Below, in pieces: positions 35,007 through 47,741 of a stretch of DNA of 49,949 nt. The DNA is taken from NCBI GenBank assembly GCA_018398765.1, contig JAHBMJ010000350.1, positions 1 to 49,949 on the forward strand, read 5' to 3'. Position 1 is the first letter of the stretch; the number at the start of each line of letters is the position of its first letter. This DNA is from Chromera velia. Taxonomy: Eukaryota; Sar; Chromeraceae. Both the position numbers and the translations under genes were made by a program. Below the pieces are notes generated by a model that did no database searches, was not told the origin of the DNA, and saw nothing but the letters and a program-made list of their open reading frames with translations.

Positions 35007-35449
35007 CTGCATGACTTCCTTCCAGTCGCGTCTGCATGGGGGGGCTGCGTGTTTGTATCGTTTTCCTTCGGCATGCTGTGAAACTGGGGAGAATCACAGA
35101 AAGTGAGAAAGACAGAAAAAAAGAAACAAACCTTCATTGAATGAATTGATTGATGGATGGATGGATGGATCGACCGGCGTGCCCTCAGCTTGGCCCAAAT
35201 TTCATTTATTCTTTGTCAGCTGACATTCATATGCAGATCCATTTTTGCCGTTTTCCAACCTTTCTCGCTCCCCCCCCACCCTTCAATCTGTCTCTCTCTC
35301 ACCGTCCCTCGCTGATTGCATGAAAATGCTAATGACGCACGCAACAACTGCGGGAGAGACTGCCCGTCCCTTCCCAACTCGTCGGGCTGCTGGTTGGAAT
35401 GAGTCTGAGGGCTGCCAGCTGCATGGGAAGAGAAGAGATGCAGGCGGGG
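33226..35449. other. Long pyrimidine-rich spacer
   Basis: Repeated CTTT, CCTT, (TCTG)n at 33848-33885, (CT)n at 34975-35005 and GATG runs near 35150-35170. No protein family signature in any frame, so UTR, long intron or plain spacer cannot be told apart. A 16-N gap follows at 35450-35465. Confidence 0.4.
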
Positions 35450-35465
35450 NNNNNNNNNNNNNNNN

Positions 35466-36184
35466 GGGGGGGGGGGGGGGAGGGGAATTTAAAGGTTGAC
35501 TCACTGACTGAACGGAATGCATGGAAGGTTTCTTCCTTCCTTCCGTTCATGTTCATTCTTAATTGCACGTTTCAGCAACATAGCACGAAGATCTGACAGA
35601 GAGATCAGGCCTGGAGCATCAATCCCCTACAGGTGGTGGAAAGGAGACTGGCTGGCCGTTCGGAAAGACTTTCTGTCCTGGAGTGTCTTGAACTTTGAAC
35701 AAAGCAAATGGATTCAAAATTTGCACCTGAAGAGCCTCTGTCGGCCGGGATATATATGCGGGCCAACAATACGGGTCAAGTTCTTGGCACCCCTCGAAAA
35801 CTCAAAGTCCGACAGCTGGGCGATCGAAGAAAGGGAGATTCCCTCCTGAGCTAGAGAAGACACACGCGCGCAGCTACTGGCAAAACGGTCATGACAAAGT
35901 ACAGAAGAAAAACCAGGGGCGTGGGGGGTTGGCTTTTGATCGCAAAGTGATTCGGAAGTTCAATCGGAAGAAGCAGTGTGTTTTAATGCATGTAGACTAA
36001 AATTCTGCTCTGGCTCCCAATCACCGGCCAACAGGTTCCAGCAGCTAACAATTCCGGCAGCTGAGAAAAATTCTCCGACCGAATCTTCAGTGCGATTCGA
36101 TTGGACGGATTTGAGAAGTTGCAAAAACTACTAAAGTTGAATTAAGTTGAGTCAAAGATCTAGTGACGAACGTAATGATCGAGA
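35466..36184. other. Spacer entering an AT-rich island
   Basis: Starts with a poly-G tract after the gap. An ORF at 35517-35849 is Trp-rich but matches nothing I know. From about 36100 the DNA turns AT-rich, leading into the LINE cluster. Confidence 0.35.
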
Positions 36185-36538
36185 TCATATTCTGCAATGT
36201 TCATAATATTTTATTTATTTATATATATACATATATATAACACGTCACAATGACTGCCCGCATATACTCATGTACATGTGATCTGGGACGCCGGCTCTAA
36301 GTGTTAGGCTCTCTATAGTACTAGGGCCCTAGGCTCTTAATTTGTCTAATAATTTGTATTGGTAACTTTATTATCGATGCTAAAATTGGGGACAAATGTC
36401 TAAAATATTATTGATATATATCTAAGTGACACTACCATTGAGCTTTACCCAATGCCCATATAACTTTAGTGATGGGGCAGTGACTTAAAGTTTATTCCTA
36501 GCGTCTGGCCTATACGTCTTTCGTCTCTTCCTTCTGTC
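36185..36538. repeat. Direct repeat flanking a LINE, left copy (354 bp)
   Basis: Runs from TCATATTCTGCAATG to CTCTTCCTTCTGTC and is repeated at 38228-38602. Outside a variable TA tract and one 7-nt insertion I count about 12 substitutions, nearly all transitions. It ends exactly where the LINE sequence begins. Confidence 0.9.
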
Positions 36539-36578
36539 CTGTAATGTTGCTGTAAGGGTTGATGGGGGGGATAAGTGC

Positions 36579-37544
36579 TTGTCAGAGGGAGCGGGTGTGA
36601 AGCAGGGTGATCCTCTTTCTTCTCTTCTTTTTCTCCTGTTTATAAACAATTTACATAAAGCCCTCAGCTCTGAGAACCAACAGCCGAGTGGTAATGAAGG
36701 AAAGAGCACTTTGAAACCTGTCAAGCTCTCCACAACTCTAATAGAGAGTATTAGTTATGCTGATGACCTTGTGTTGTTTGCCCACAGCGCTACAGACCTG
36801 CAAGAGAGACTCCGGCGCCTCGAGGTATACTGCAATGAACACGGACTCACGGTAAACTTGAAGAAAACAAAGATCCTTCGTCTATCTTCTCCTGATCCTC
36901 TCATTGATCCCGCTTCCGCTTTTGTTTTTAATAGAAGGCCGGTTGAGCATGTTGATAAATACAAATACCTCGGCAACTGGATTTTTGAGGGGGGGGATCT
37001 ATCTAAAACTGTGAAAGCAAGAATTGAATCCGATTCGGCAGAAAGGGCACTGGGGAATGTGTTTGGAACTCTTTCTTCAATTGGTTTCATTTCTTCTTTT
37101 TCTCGAATTCAACTGTTCAAAGCTCTTTGGGTGCCCATTACAATATTTGGTCTTGAAGCCCTTCCTCTTAGGCAGTCAGATGTTCAATGCCTCGATGCAT
37201 TACAACTTCGTTTTGTTTGCTGGTCATTTGGTTTGTTTCATACCTCTTTTGTTTCGCCCTCTCTTCATTCCTTTGGTTTGGAACCCTTTAGCTATCTGCT
37301 TGCGAAACAGGTAGCCAGCTTCTTTCAGTCTCTCAAATCTATAGCGTGCGCCTTGCCCACGGCTGTATGGGAGGCGTGCATCACTGGTTCTAGTGCTCCT
37401 TTTGTGTCCTCCACCAAACGTCTGGCTATGCCCTTTAACAATTCTCTCCTTGAAGACACGAATGAGCCACGCCAAGAAAAACCAAAAAAGAAGGGGAAAT
37501 ATAAAAGGAAAGAGACGTGTTGCAAGATCCAGACGAACCAATAG
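36579..37544 (+). pseudogene. LINE reverse transcriptase, C-terminal half (broken)
   Basis: The 321-residue frame has the RT signature blocks in order: GVKQGDPLSSLLFLLFINNL (motif B), ISYADDLVLFA with the catalytic YADD (motif C), GLTVNLKKTKIL (motif D) and the YKYLG motif after it. The product is the enzyme that copies element RNA into DNA at the nicked target. The fingers and the endonuclease are missing because of 5' truncation. A thumb-like region follows and the frame ends in a Lys-rich stretch. The block order and YADD fit jockey/CR1-type LINEs, but the clade is not determined. Confidence 0.9.
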
Positions 37545-37767
37545 CTTGGAGAATGGGCTAGAAGGCAGAAAGGTAGCAGGAATAGAGACAGAATCTTCTA
37601 TCCCCGTGCTGTTTTCACTGATTTCCAAAGAGAGAACCCTTCTAGACAGAGGTTCTCTATGCTCCTCCTAGCAGAAAGGAAATGGCAGTCACGTCCGTCA
37701 GACACAGGAAACGCTGTCCTCTTGTCTTCTTAAATCCTCTACGAACATCCGCCTTCTCCTGAGAGCG

Positions 37768-38115
37768 ATGACGGGTGGTTATGTGCAGCGGGGAGAGCTA
37801 GAGAAGACCTGCTCGGCTTGCTCTGGCAGAGAAGTTTGTGATGAGATCCACTTGCTCACAGAATATGTGGACACAGAGAGGGAAAGACAGAAGCTTAACG
37901 AAATCATCAGCAGAATAAAGGAGCGCACGCCCATTGAGAAACGGGTGGAAATTGCGCAATGGGTGGCTGCCTCTGCTAGTAGAGGAGTGGGGGAGAATGA
38001 AAAGAAAGTCCGAGAGATGATCGCTCTTATTTCGTCGTTCCAGCCTCTGGTGGGCATGAGGGCGGTTGAGGAGTGTATAGCCAAATTAGAGAGAGTTCTT
38101 GTTGACATGTGTTAA
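37768..38115 (+). pseudogene. LINE C-terminal tail with decayed Cys/His motif
   Basis: A 115-residue frame starting GGYVQRGELEKTCSACSGRE and continuing with DEIHLLTEYVDTERERQKL. This matches the layout of the C-terminal Cys-Cys-His-Cys motif of many LINE proteins (C..C...E...H....C..Y...R..L), but the fourth Cys is absent. It lies in a different frame from the RT ORF, so at least one frameshift or stop separates them. Confidence 0.7.
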
Positions 38116-38227
38116 TGGATCAATACGCTAGGTCAACAAACCAACATTGCATATCATGCCCCGTGGTTGGCCAGAGCCTAAGTAGTGGCTCACCAGCTTT
38201 AACCGCCTCAATTCGATTCAATTCAAT

Positions 38228-38252
38228 TCATATTCTGCAATGTTCATAATAT

Positions 38253-38297
<45 letters not shown>

Positions 38298-38602
38298 CAC
38301 GTCACAATGACTGCCCGCATATACTCATGTACATGTGATCCGGGACGCCCGGCGCCGGCTCTAAGTGTTAGGCTCTCTATAGTACTAGGGCCCTAGGCTC
38401 TTAATTTGTCTAATAATTTGTATTGGTAACTTTATTATCGATGCTAAAATTGGGAACAAATATCTAAAATGTTATTGATATATGTCTAAGTGACACTGTC
38501 ATTGACCTTTGCCCAATGCCCATATAACTTTAGTGATGGGGCAGTGACTTAAAGTTTGTTCCTAGCGTCTGGCCTATGTGTCTTTCGTCTCTTCCTTCTG
38601 TC
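38228..38602. repeat. Direct repeat flanking a LINE, right copy (375 bp)
   Basis: Second copy of 36185-36538, lengthened by an expanded TA tract (38264-38296) and a 7-nt CCGGCGC-type insertion. On the minus strand it directly follows the remnant of another LINE and may be that element's 3' UTR. Confidence 0.9.
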
Positions 38603-39210
<608 letters not shown>

Positions 39211-39545
39211 TTGATATAACTTTAGTAGTACTTTACACACGAACTCAACCTTTTTATACTTTTTCCAAATTTCACTTTGCAATTCAGTCAAATACCGCTA
39301 GAAACACCGCTACGTCTAATAATACGTCAATTCTTTTTACCTCGCTTTCATTTTTAGAGCTAGCCTCTAGGCTAGCCTCATACTATGCAAATGTTTATAG
39401 CTTTAAATTAATGTTTGATTCAGAAGTTTTACTATCTATAATCTTGTTTTGATTAATAACTTAGTTAATAACAAATTAACAATAAAAACTTTGTTTTGCA
39501 TGGGTTATAACACCATTAAATAATGTTAAATTAACAACCATTGAT
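39211..39545. other. AT-rich spacer with a small hairpin
   Basis: No gene. GCTAGCC-TCTA-GGCTAGC at 39359-39376 is a perfect 7-bp stem. The rest is AT-rich with ATTAAC/TTAAT motifs. Confidence 0.4.
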
Positions 39546-41406
39546 TGCAGTAGATCTTAGACCAGATCATGGAGACCCGAGAACAGCAAAAGTTGCAAAA
39601 CTTTTCTTCCAGACTTTATTTCTTAGCTTGTACGAAAGAACTCGTCCTGCTCAAAGTGCACATATATGTGTACATGCCTGCTCAATCTGGATCGGATTCT
39701 GCCTCCCGAAGGAACTGAGCGAACGCACCGCCTGAGTGCGCGACTAGGCACGCGACGACTCTACGGTCTCCACTGCCGCGACCCCACGAAAGGAGTAAGG
39801 AATGAGAAAGTACGAGTTTGCAAGCCAGCAACTGATCGAGCCAGCAGCAGACAGGGAAAACGCATCCAGAATTTTAATGAATGGATCCGTCAAATCAACC
39901 TCCCCTGACCTCACGCAAGCAAGCATGCAGTGAGCCTGACCGAGCTCGCTCTGACGGCTGCCTACGAAGGCCCCCAGTATCAATCAGCACATGCATGCAC
40001 TTTCTTTTGGGCTCATGCATGCAAAACGGGGGGGGGGAACAGCGGACAAATTGCACATACAGTGTGTACAAGAGACAGCGACTGCGCCTTTTTGCGAGAA
40101 GAGTTCAAAAACGTCGAGCGAAGGGTGTAGGAGAAGGAAGGAGAGAGAGGGTAACGACCGACGGGAAAGGAAAAAAAGGCCCTGCACACGACGCCAGCAC
40201 AGCATCAACTCACCTTTCTCTTCTTTGCAGCTTTTCTCTCTGTCTGTCTCTGTGTGCAGATGTTGTATGCGTACATGCAGTTCCGAATTTCGACTCATGA
40301 TATGAAATTGAATTTGATTCGATTTCAAAATGATTCGAACGATCGATAGACAACGATTCCTTCATAGAATCAGAAAGAGACGAATAGAGGAGCAAAGAAA
40401 GAAAAGGGAATAAGGAAGAATGAAACGAGGGAAACTAACTGACCATCTCATCTGATTCGATTCTGATTCTCGATCATCGGCTCATAAGGAAGGAAGACGA
40501 ATCAATCCCCCATTCGTTCACCCATCCATCCATCCATCCATCCATTCAGTCATTCATTCATCGACTCATGCACTCACTCTCAGAGAGAGAACGAGAGAAA
40601 GACAAACACAGACACGCACGCAAAAGCGGGAGGGAGCCGAGCGTCCATAATTATGGGTCGGTCAGTCAACAGAGCGAAGAGGAAGGAAGAAGGTTCCGAT
40701 CGCTCATGTGTGCTGAAATCGTACATTGTTCTTTTTGGCGGTCTTTTCGTTCATCGATCTACAGTTGCTCTCCAGGTCGCTTCTGTGTGGAAATCTATCC
40801 ATAGATTCATTTTGAGGCGGCACTTCCTTCTGTCTGTCTGTCTCTCTGTTGGGAATTGGTCATTTTTGGAGAGAGAGATGGAGGGAGATGCTCACGCTTT
40901 CATTGAGTCACTTATTGATCCATGGAAAAACAGAAGGGAAGTCTCCTGAGACCTCGAGAAAGGAGTAGGTGGAAATGGCCTGAAGAAAAAAGAAAAACAC
41001 AGCTAGGCAGACGCCAGTCAACCCATGCAGCAACGGACTCGTCCTGAGACAATTGAGGCAAAGAGCCCCCCCCTCCATCAGCCACCCATCGAGCTCCTCT
41101 TCCCTGCCTCCCCTCTCCTTCCTTCCTTCCTTCCTTTCTTTCTTTCTTTCTTTCTTTCTTTCTCACTTCCTTCCTTCGTTCGTTTTGACCTGCCCTCCTA
41201 CACCTCTTTCTTTCTGTTTGTTTGTCTTCCTTGCGTCTGTCTTTTCTTCCCCTTTCTCTCTATTATATTAGTATTAAGAAATGGTATTAACACAACGAGA
41301 AGACAACACAAGACCTGCTTCGTCCGGCCACGCGCCTCTCTGCTCTCTCTCTGTCCGGCTGCCCGGGCTCAAGTTGGAGGAGCGCAGAGGAATTGAGCCA
41401 AAAAGG

Positions 41407-41438
<32 letters not shown>

Positions 41439-41571
41439 CTGAAGTCAATACAAGAGAGGAGAAGGGAAGCGAAGGAAAGGGAAGACATTAAGAAATTGAG
41501 GAAGGATCAAAGCGGGCCCCTTCAGTGCTTGCATGTGTGTCACGGAAGCCCTCCCTTCCGTTTCTGTTGTC

Positions 41572-41575
<4 letters not shown>
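39546..41575. other. Spacer with simple repeats
   Basis: Moderate GC with TGCATG clusters (39990-40025), a G9 run at 40028, (CATC)n at 40520-40548 and (CTTT)n at 41120-41162. The ORFs I inspected have no recognisable domain. Confidence 0.4.
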
Positions 41576-41620
<45 letters not shown>

Positions 41621-41700
41621 TGTGTGTGCGGGTGTGTGTGTGCGGGTGTGTGTGTGCGTGTGTGTGTGTGTGTGTGTCTGTGTGTCTGTGTGTGTGTGTG

Positions 41701-41733
<33 letters not shown>

Positions 41734-41748
41734 CTGTGTGTGTGTGTG

Positions 41749-41779
<31 letters not shown>

Positions 41780-41812
41780 ATGCGTGTGTGTGTGTATGCG
41801 TGTGTGTGTGTA

Positions 41813-41843
<31 letters not shown>

Positions 41844-41853
41844 ATCGATATGA
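41576..41853. repeat. CT then GT microsatellite, about 280 bp
   Basis: (TC)n to about 41602, then (GT)n with regularly placed GCGG, CT and AT interruptions (GTGTGCGGGT, GTGTCTGT, GTATGCGT). Alternating purine-pyrimidine over this length favours Z-DNA. ORFs through it are artefacts. Confidence 0.95.
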
Positions 41854-42975
41854 TCGGATACTGAAGAGAAGAAGGGAGGGGAAACAAGACGAAAAAAAAG
41901 ACGAAGGAGAGAAAGAGGTCTTAAGAAGAAAAACAGACAGACATTAAGACGGCAATGGGGGGGCAGAAAGAAAAAGTGGGAGAAGAAGAAGAAGAAGAAG
42001 AAGAAACCCTTTTTTATCTGCCTCCCTCCTTCTGCCAGTCAGTCGATCAGACTTCGAATTTCCTTCCTGAAAGGAAGACAGACAGACAGACAGAAGAACC
42101 TGCCTTGCCTGCCCCCCGTCCAACAACAAAAAACGAACAAGGAAGGAAGCGAGAACGAAGAGAAGAAAACAGTGTAGCCAATCCTCTCTCGCGCCTCTCT
42201 CTCTAGAGGCTCGCTAGAGTGTCTAATCTATTCTCTTCGCTTTCTCCCCCTCACTCTTTCGTGTCCTAAAATCTCCCCCCTGCTCTCTGCACCCTCCCCC
42301 AATCTTCCCCCAGCTCCAGCCATGGATTGCCCGTCCATTTTTCTCTCTCCCTCTCTGTGCCTTCCTGCCTGGACGAATGAACAGACTCTTCCCAAAGGCC
42401 GACGCCTAAATTAGTACTCAGCTGATCTGACTGTCAAGTCTGCAAAATGACCAATTGCTGCTTTTCTTGTGCGTTTTTCTCATTGCACACACAGATGTGC
42501 CAAAAAAGAAATAGTGGGAGGGACTATGGATGGACGTCAATAAATATTTGCAAGGGTCCGGTCGGGTCGAGAAGGGAAATCGGAGGGAAGAGATGGGAAG
42601 GAAAGAGGAAGGATCAGCCCCCTCCTTTCCCAATTTTTTGCGGTTCTGTGCAGAAAGGAGACCTACCTGCACAGAGAGGACAGAGAGACTTGCACTTCCC
42701 TTTGTGTGTCCTCAGTTCCTTCCATGATGAGAGCAGTCAGTCAGAGTCGATCCTTCTCGAGTCTCTCTTCCTTCCTTCCGTTGGGGGGATCGGCCACCCA
42801 CTTCTGTCTTTCTTTCTTTCCTCCCTTTCTTTCTTTGTTTCTTTCTTTCTGTTTCCCCTCACCCTCTTGGCTGACTAGCCGCAAACCCATTTTATCTCTC
42901 TTACTTGAGTTCCTTCCAGTTTGCACCTTCTGTTCTTTCCTGTACTTCCTTTCATTCACCACCACGAGAGGACAA
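41854..42975. other. 3' flank of the histidine kinase gene
   Basis: Includes (GAA)n at 41982-42004, (CAGA)n near 42076-42092 and T/C-rich DNA to 42960. It should contain the kinase 3' UTR. No separate gene seen. Confidence 0.4.
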
Positions 42976-45900
42976 CTAGTTAGGGCATGCAGGGGAGAGA
43001 GCCCTCACTTCAGTCAGGAGACCTTCCAGCACCCCCATCCCTACGGGCTTCTGCCGAAAGAAATCCATGCCTGATCCAAGGCACTCACCCACAATCTCTG
43101 GAGACCCATCCCCAGAGAGGCCCACAACAACCGGAAAGGGCGATGCAAGGCCCCGAGCTCGTACTGCTCGTGCGCACTCGCACCCGCCCATCCCGCGGGG
43201 CATGTGTTGGTCCAAAAGGACCAGGTCGAACCGCGCCCCTCTGTCCAACAACGACAGGAAAACTTCACCACTTTTGGCTTCACATGCAGTCACTCCAAAT
43301 TTCTCCTGGAGTAGCATCACTAGAATTTCTCTGCTCATAGCGTCATCATCCACCACACACACACGAAACCCCGGACGTACCACCTGCCCCCGACTCTGAT
43401 CACCTCTCAACCTTGTCACCGACACCTCAGCTGAGGGGCCTTTCTGATGACCCTCCCTCATTAATTCAAGCACCTCTTCCCCCCTCTCCTTCGTTTCCGC
43501 AGCAGGCCCTTCAGACGGCTGCGAGGGACATGTCAAGGGTTCTCTTGCATGTTTTGCTCCCTCTGCGAGACGGCTGACGGTCCAAGGCGGGAACACCACT
43601 CGACGAGGACCCACTTCTGTCAGAATAGAGTCCGGCAATCCGCCCTGCCCCCCAGCAAGAGACAGACAGATGCAGCCCCCCCCTGCCTCCAACACGCATC
43701 TGACAGTCTCAACCAGAATGCGAAAATGACACACGCCCCCCGTGTCCCCTTCCCCCCCACCCCCCTGCACACATGGGGATGCAGAGGGTGTCTCCACTGC
43801 ACCCTCAGCCTCGGTCTCGGGAGGGGAAAATAAGGACAACGGAATGCCATCCAGCTCGGCCAGACGGGAGGAGAGGACGACCAGAGTCCCCTCTAAAGGT
43901 AAAGGGAGACGACCGGATGGTTTTCCAGTCTCTCCAGTCTTCCTCCTCCTCCTCCTACCCCTTTCCCCGTTTGCCTGTGCCTCTGCCTGTGCCCCCCAGG
44001 AGGGCTGACGAGGGTCCCTGTCTCCGTCTCTATCGATCCCCTTCCCCTCCCCCCTCTCATCCTTCAACTGTTGAGGCATCATCTCCTTCGACCGACGGGA
44101 CTCCGACGGCCCCCCATCGGAAGAGGAAGAGGAGGAAGAGGGGGGAGAGTGCCCATCAGGGTGCGAGGGGGGATACTCTTCTCGATTGCGTCCGCCAACT
44201 TTTCCTTCTTCAGCTGAGCCGCTCTTTCTTTTCGCTTCTTTGTTGCTGCTGCTGCTGCTCGAACCACTTGCCTCCCTTCCATCCCCCCCATCTACCCCTT
44301 GTCCTCTGTCCTCCTTCCAATTTCCCCCTATGCAAAATGGAGGTGCCTCAACGGGGGGAACGGGGGGCCTTTTTTCGGGAACGGGAGAAGATGAGGAAGG
44401 AAACAATTCCATTCTGCCTTCTGGAACTGCGATTCTCTCTTTCTGCGCCCTCCAACCTCCCTCATGTTTTCCTTCCCCCCCTTCTCCTTCTTCCGTCAGT
44501 GTGCGCCCCTGATGCCTTCCCACACGAGACGAGCGCCCCTGACACTTCCCCAACAAAGTGGGAAGGTCAGTCCAGGAGACGGTGGTCGGAGCTGCCATCA
44601 GAGACACAAAGTGATTCACTCTGGACTCTTCCATGGCCTCCATCTCCAGGCTCCTGCTGCTGAACGGCAACAACCCACTGCATTCCCCCAAACCCGGCGG
44701 GCCTTCTCCTTCATCCGAAGAACTACTCACAGAGACACCCCCGCCCCCGCCCCCGCCCGACCCTCTCTGTTCAAGAACCGCCCCCCTCCCCCTCGCACTA
44801 CTCACTCCAATCACATGCCGCACAGAGGGCAACAGAAGGCAGGCGGCAGGAGAGGGAGAAATAGAGAGCCCGCAGGCATAATCCGAAAGCCCACCGCGAC
44901 TCGGTGAGACGTTCGCACGGAGCGGTTCTGAGTGGCCACTGCAGGGCATTGAGTGGATGAGAACGCGGGTGCCTCTGGGGGTGAGAGCCTTGATGGAGAG
45001 ACGGCCCCCCAAGGCCTTCACTATACGATTGGTGATGCAAAAGCCGAGGCCAACCTTTTCAGGGTCAGTCTCGGACATGCCGGGGCCACTGTCATCGACT
45101 GCAAAGGTGAGCATGAAGGAGACGGCCTGAGAGGGAGAAGACGAATTTACTGATTGGGATAGAAAATCAGTCCCCCCCCGACCTCCTGCCCCTCCTCCTC
45201 CCCCTTGTCCCCTGATTGCCTTCTTTTCCTTTTCCTTTTCCTGTGAGGAGAGGGTCTGCGTGGGGGGCATGGAACATGGGAGGGGAAGTGTGTGCAGTGC
45301 CTTGTTGTTCGGCGGACTTTTCTGTGCGATGCGTGCAGACAGTCGGTGGGTCGGAGAGGACGCAGTATGCATGTCTGATTCTGCATTATTCTGCTGTAAC
45401 CATTCCCCCCGCACCTTTTTTTCTACGCACTCTCCCCCCTCGTGTATCTGTGCTCCTCCAGCATTCTCTGAGCAGTCTTGGTCTCTTGCCTTGGGCAGCT
45501 GCTGCGTTTGAGGGGGGAAAGGAGATTTAAATCCTTCTCTCCTCTGTGTGAGATCGGAAGCTTGAAGGGGTTCTGGGGGGGGCTCGGGGGGGCAGTTCGG
45601 GTTCTGGCGGTAGAAGAAGCCTTCACCTGTGGCTTGCATCGAAAGTATCGAAAGGGGAAGTCTGTGCACGCTTCGGGGGGGCTGTTCTCTTTCTCTTTCT
45701 CGTCTCTCCCCGCTCCTTTTCTTTTTGCTCCTGCCCCATCCGCCCCTTCCCCCTGCGGAGAAACTAGAGACGAGGGAGGCAGAGGATGACGGCGAGAAGG
45801 AGGAGGAGTCAGTGGAACAGCGCAACACCACACCGCCCTCCGAGGTGAACTTAATCGCGTTGGAAAGGAGATTCGACAGCACCTGCATGCAGGCGGAGGG

Positions 45901-47106
45901 CCACTATCTTTGTTTGCTGTGCACGCACACAGACAGACACACAAATACTTCCGGTTGCCTCCAGTGCTCTTTCTTTTTCTTTTCTTTTCTGTGCTGTCTG
46001 CCCAGTTGGGGGCCGAGAGAGCCTCCGAGCCTCGGTTCCCCTATTCCGTGACTTGATGCCTTTTCTTTCTCAGAGGTAGCAGCTGCCTTCAAAGCTCATC
46101 CTTTTCTGATGCGATTGGCTGATTCTTTCTTTCTGTCTTTTCTCCGTTCCTTCTGTCCGTCTATCTGTCTACAACATTTCACACTGTTGCGTGCGTTGGC
46201 GCACGCAAGTAGACATCGAGACCACGGCTCCGGCCTCACAAAAGCTATACTAACTCACTCACCCACTCACTCACTCTACCTCTGGAAGGTGTAAAAGAGC
46301 GCTCAGAATCCATCGAGTGATATACACATGGAATGGTGTTCCCCGGGCACCCGCAGACAGGAAAGGCTAGAAAGAAAGACTCAAATAGAACTAGAAAAAC
46401 ACCACCCGCCGGAGCTGGATCCATCCACCATGGATGCATGCAGCTGACCCACCGACCGACCGACCGACAGACAGGCACACAGACAGACCTACCACCGACA
46501 GATTGACAGACAGACAGACCTGCTGGACAGCTGGCCAGTCTACGAAGACCACACTTGGGAGGTTGTAGTCGATGTCGACATCCACGAAGATGCCCTTCGG
46601 GTTTGCCAGAAAGGAGAAGCTCTCAGCGAGGGCCGTGAGGTCATCGCGGAGGTTCCTCGCCTGCTTCTTGCAGAAATCATGCAGCAGTGACTCTCTCATC
46701 TTATGCATATCTCAGATGCGAGATGCGTGAAGGAAGGAAGATTCAGGGGAGGGCATCCTCCTTCGAGGAAGGGAGGCAAAAAGCAAGGAGGGGAGGGGAG
46801 CGCAGAGACACAAACGCACACGAGCAGAAAGACAGAGGTGGGCAAACGGAGAGAGAGACGGAGCGACAGAGAAAGAAAGAAAGCCAGTGGAGCCGACATG
46901 CACCGCACTGACTCCAACGCACGCACACGTACCTACTGACTGACTGACCTGTGGAGGACACGCCTTGATGGAGTCCAGTTTGTAGGCGAAGGTCACGTTG
47001 CTCATCAGGTTCACCATCGAGTCGATCGACGTGTGCAGAGCCCGGTACGAGTACATCGCCCGGATCGTCGCCCCGTCCATCATCTGCGTTTTGTTTGGGA
47101 CACACA

Positions 47107-47145
<39 letters not shown>

Positions 47146-47703
47146 GCAGGGGAGAGGTAGGGGGAAAGGGGGAAAGGGAGGGAGAGAGAGGCCGACGAAA
47201 AGACAGAATCATTTTTCTTTTGACACACATTACCCAGAGGCAGACAAACTCCACGACTCTTGTTGCTTCCTGCTTTCCACTTTCTTGCAACCTCACAAAA
47301 AAAAATTAAAGGGAAAACGCGCAAGATAGGCAGGCAGATAGGCGAATAAACGAAAAAGGAGAAAGAGAGAGAGCGAGACAAACAGACAAACAGAGACACG
47401 AAATCCCATGCGGGCAGAGAGACAAACAGAAAGAAGCCCTCCCTCAATCCCTCCCTCTCTCACATCACTCCCCCCCCCCCATAAATTCCGACTGACGGAC
47501 GTCCAGTGCGAATCTCATCACATTCAGAGGCGCCCTCAGGTCGTGTGCGAGTGAGGAGAGAAACGTGTGGGAGTGCTGGGCCTGACGGATCTTCACCTGA
47601 CACACGGGACACACGGGATATAGGTATCAACATGCGGAAGCGGACAGATGCGTTTGTGCTTAGGTATCTATTTGACCACATGAGATGTCCAGATGTGCGT
47701 GTC

Positions 47704-47741
<38 letters not shown>

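Larger units (their letters stand above)
36539..38227 (+). mobile_element. 5'-truncated non-LTR retrotransposon (LINE)
   Basis: The segment between the two direct repeats is a LINE truncated within its reverse transcriptase. It contains the RT palm ORF and a downstream Cys-rich tail in another frame, and ends in an (AATTC/ATTCA)n-like tail near 38209-38230, typical of target-primed reverse transcription. There is no endonuclease domain and no LTR. Several stops between 37545 and 37767 make it a dead copy. Confidence 0.85.

Noticed and set aside
35517-35849. Trp-rich 110-codon ORF
   Set aside because: No recognisable family, no splice context, start lies in simple sequence. Kept only as a spacer remark.
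36185-38602. LTR retrotransposon
   Set aside because: The enclosed RT is of LINE type with a simple-sequence 3' tail; no integrase, protease, primer-binding site or TG...CA ends are evident.
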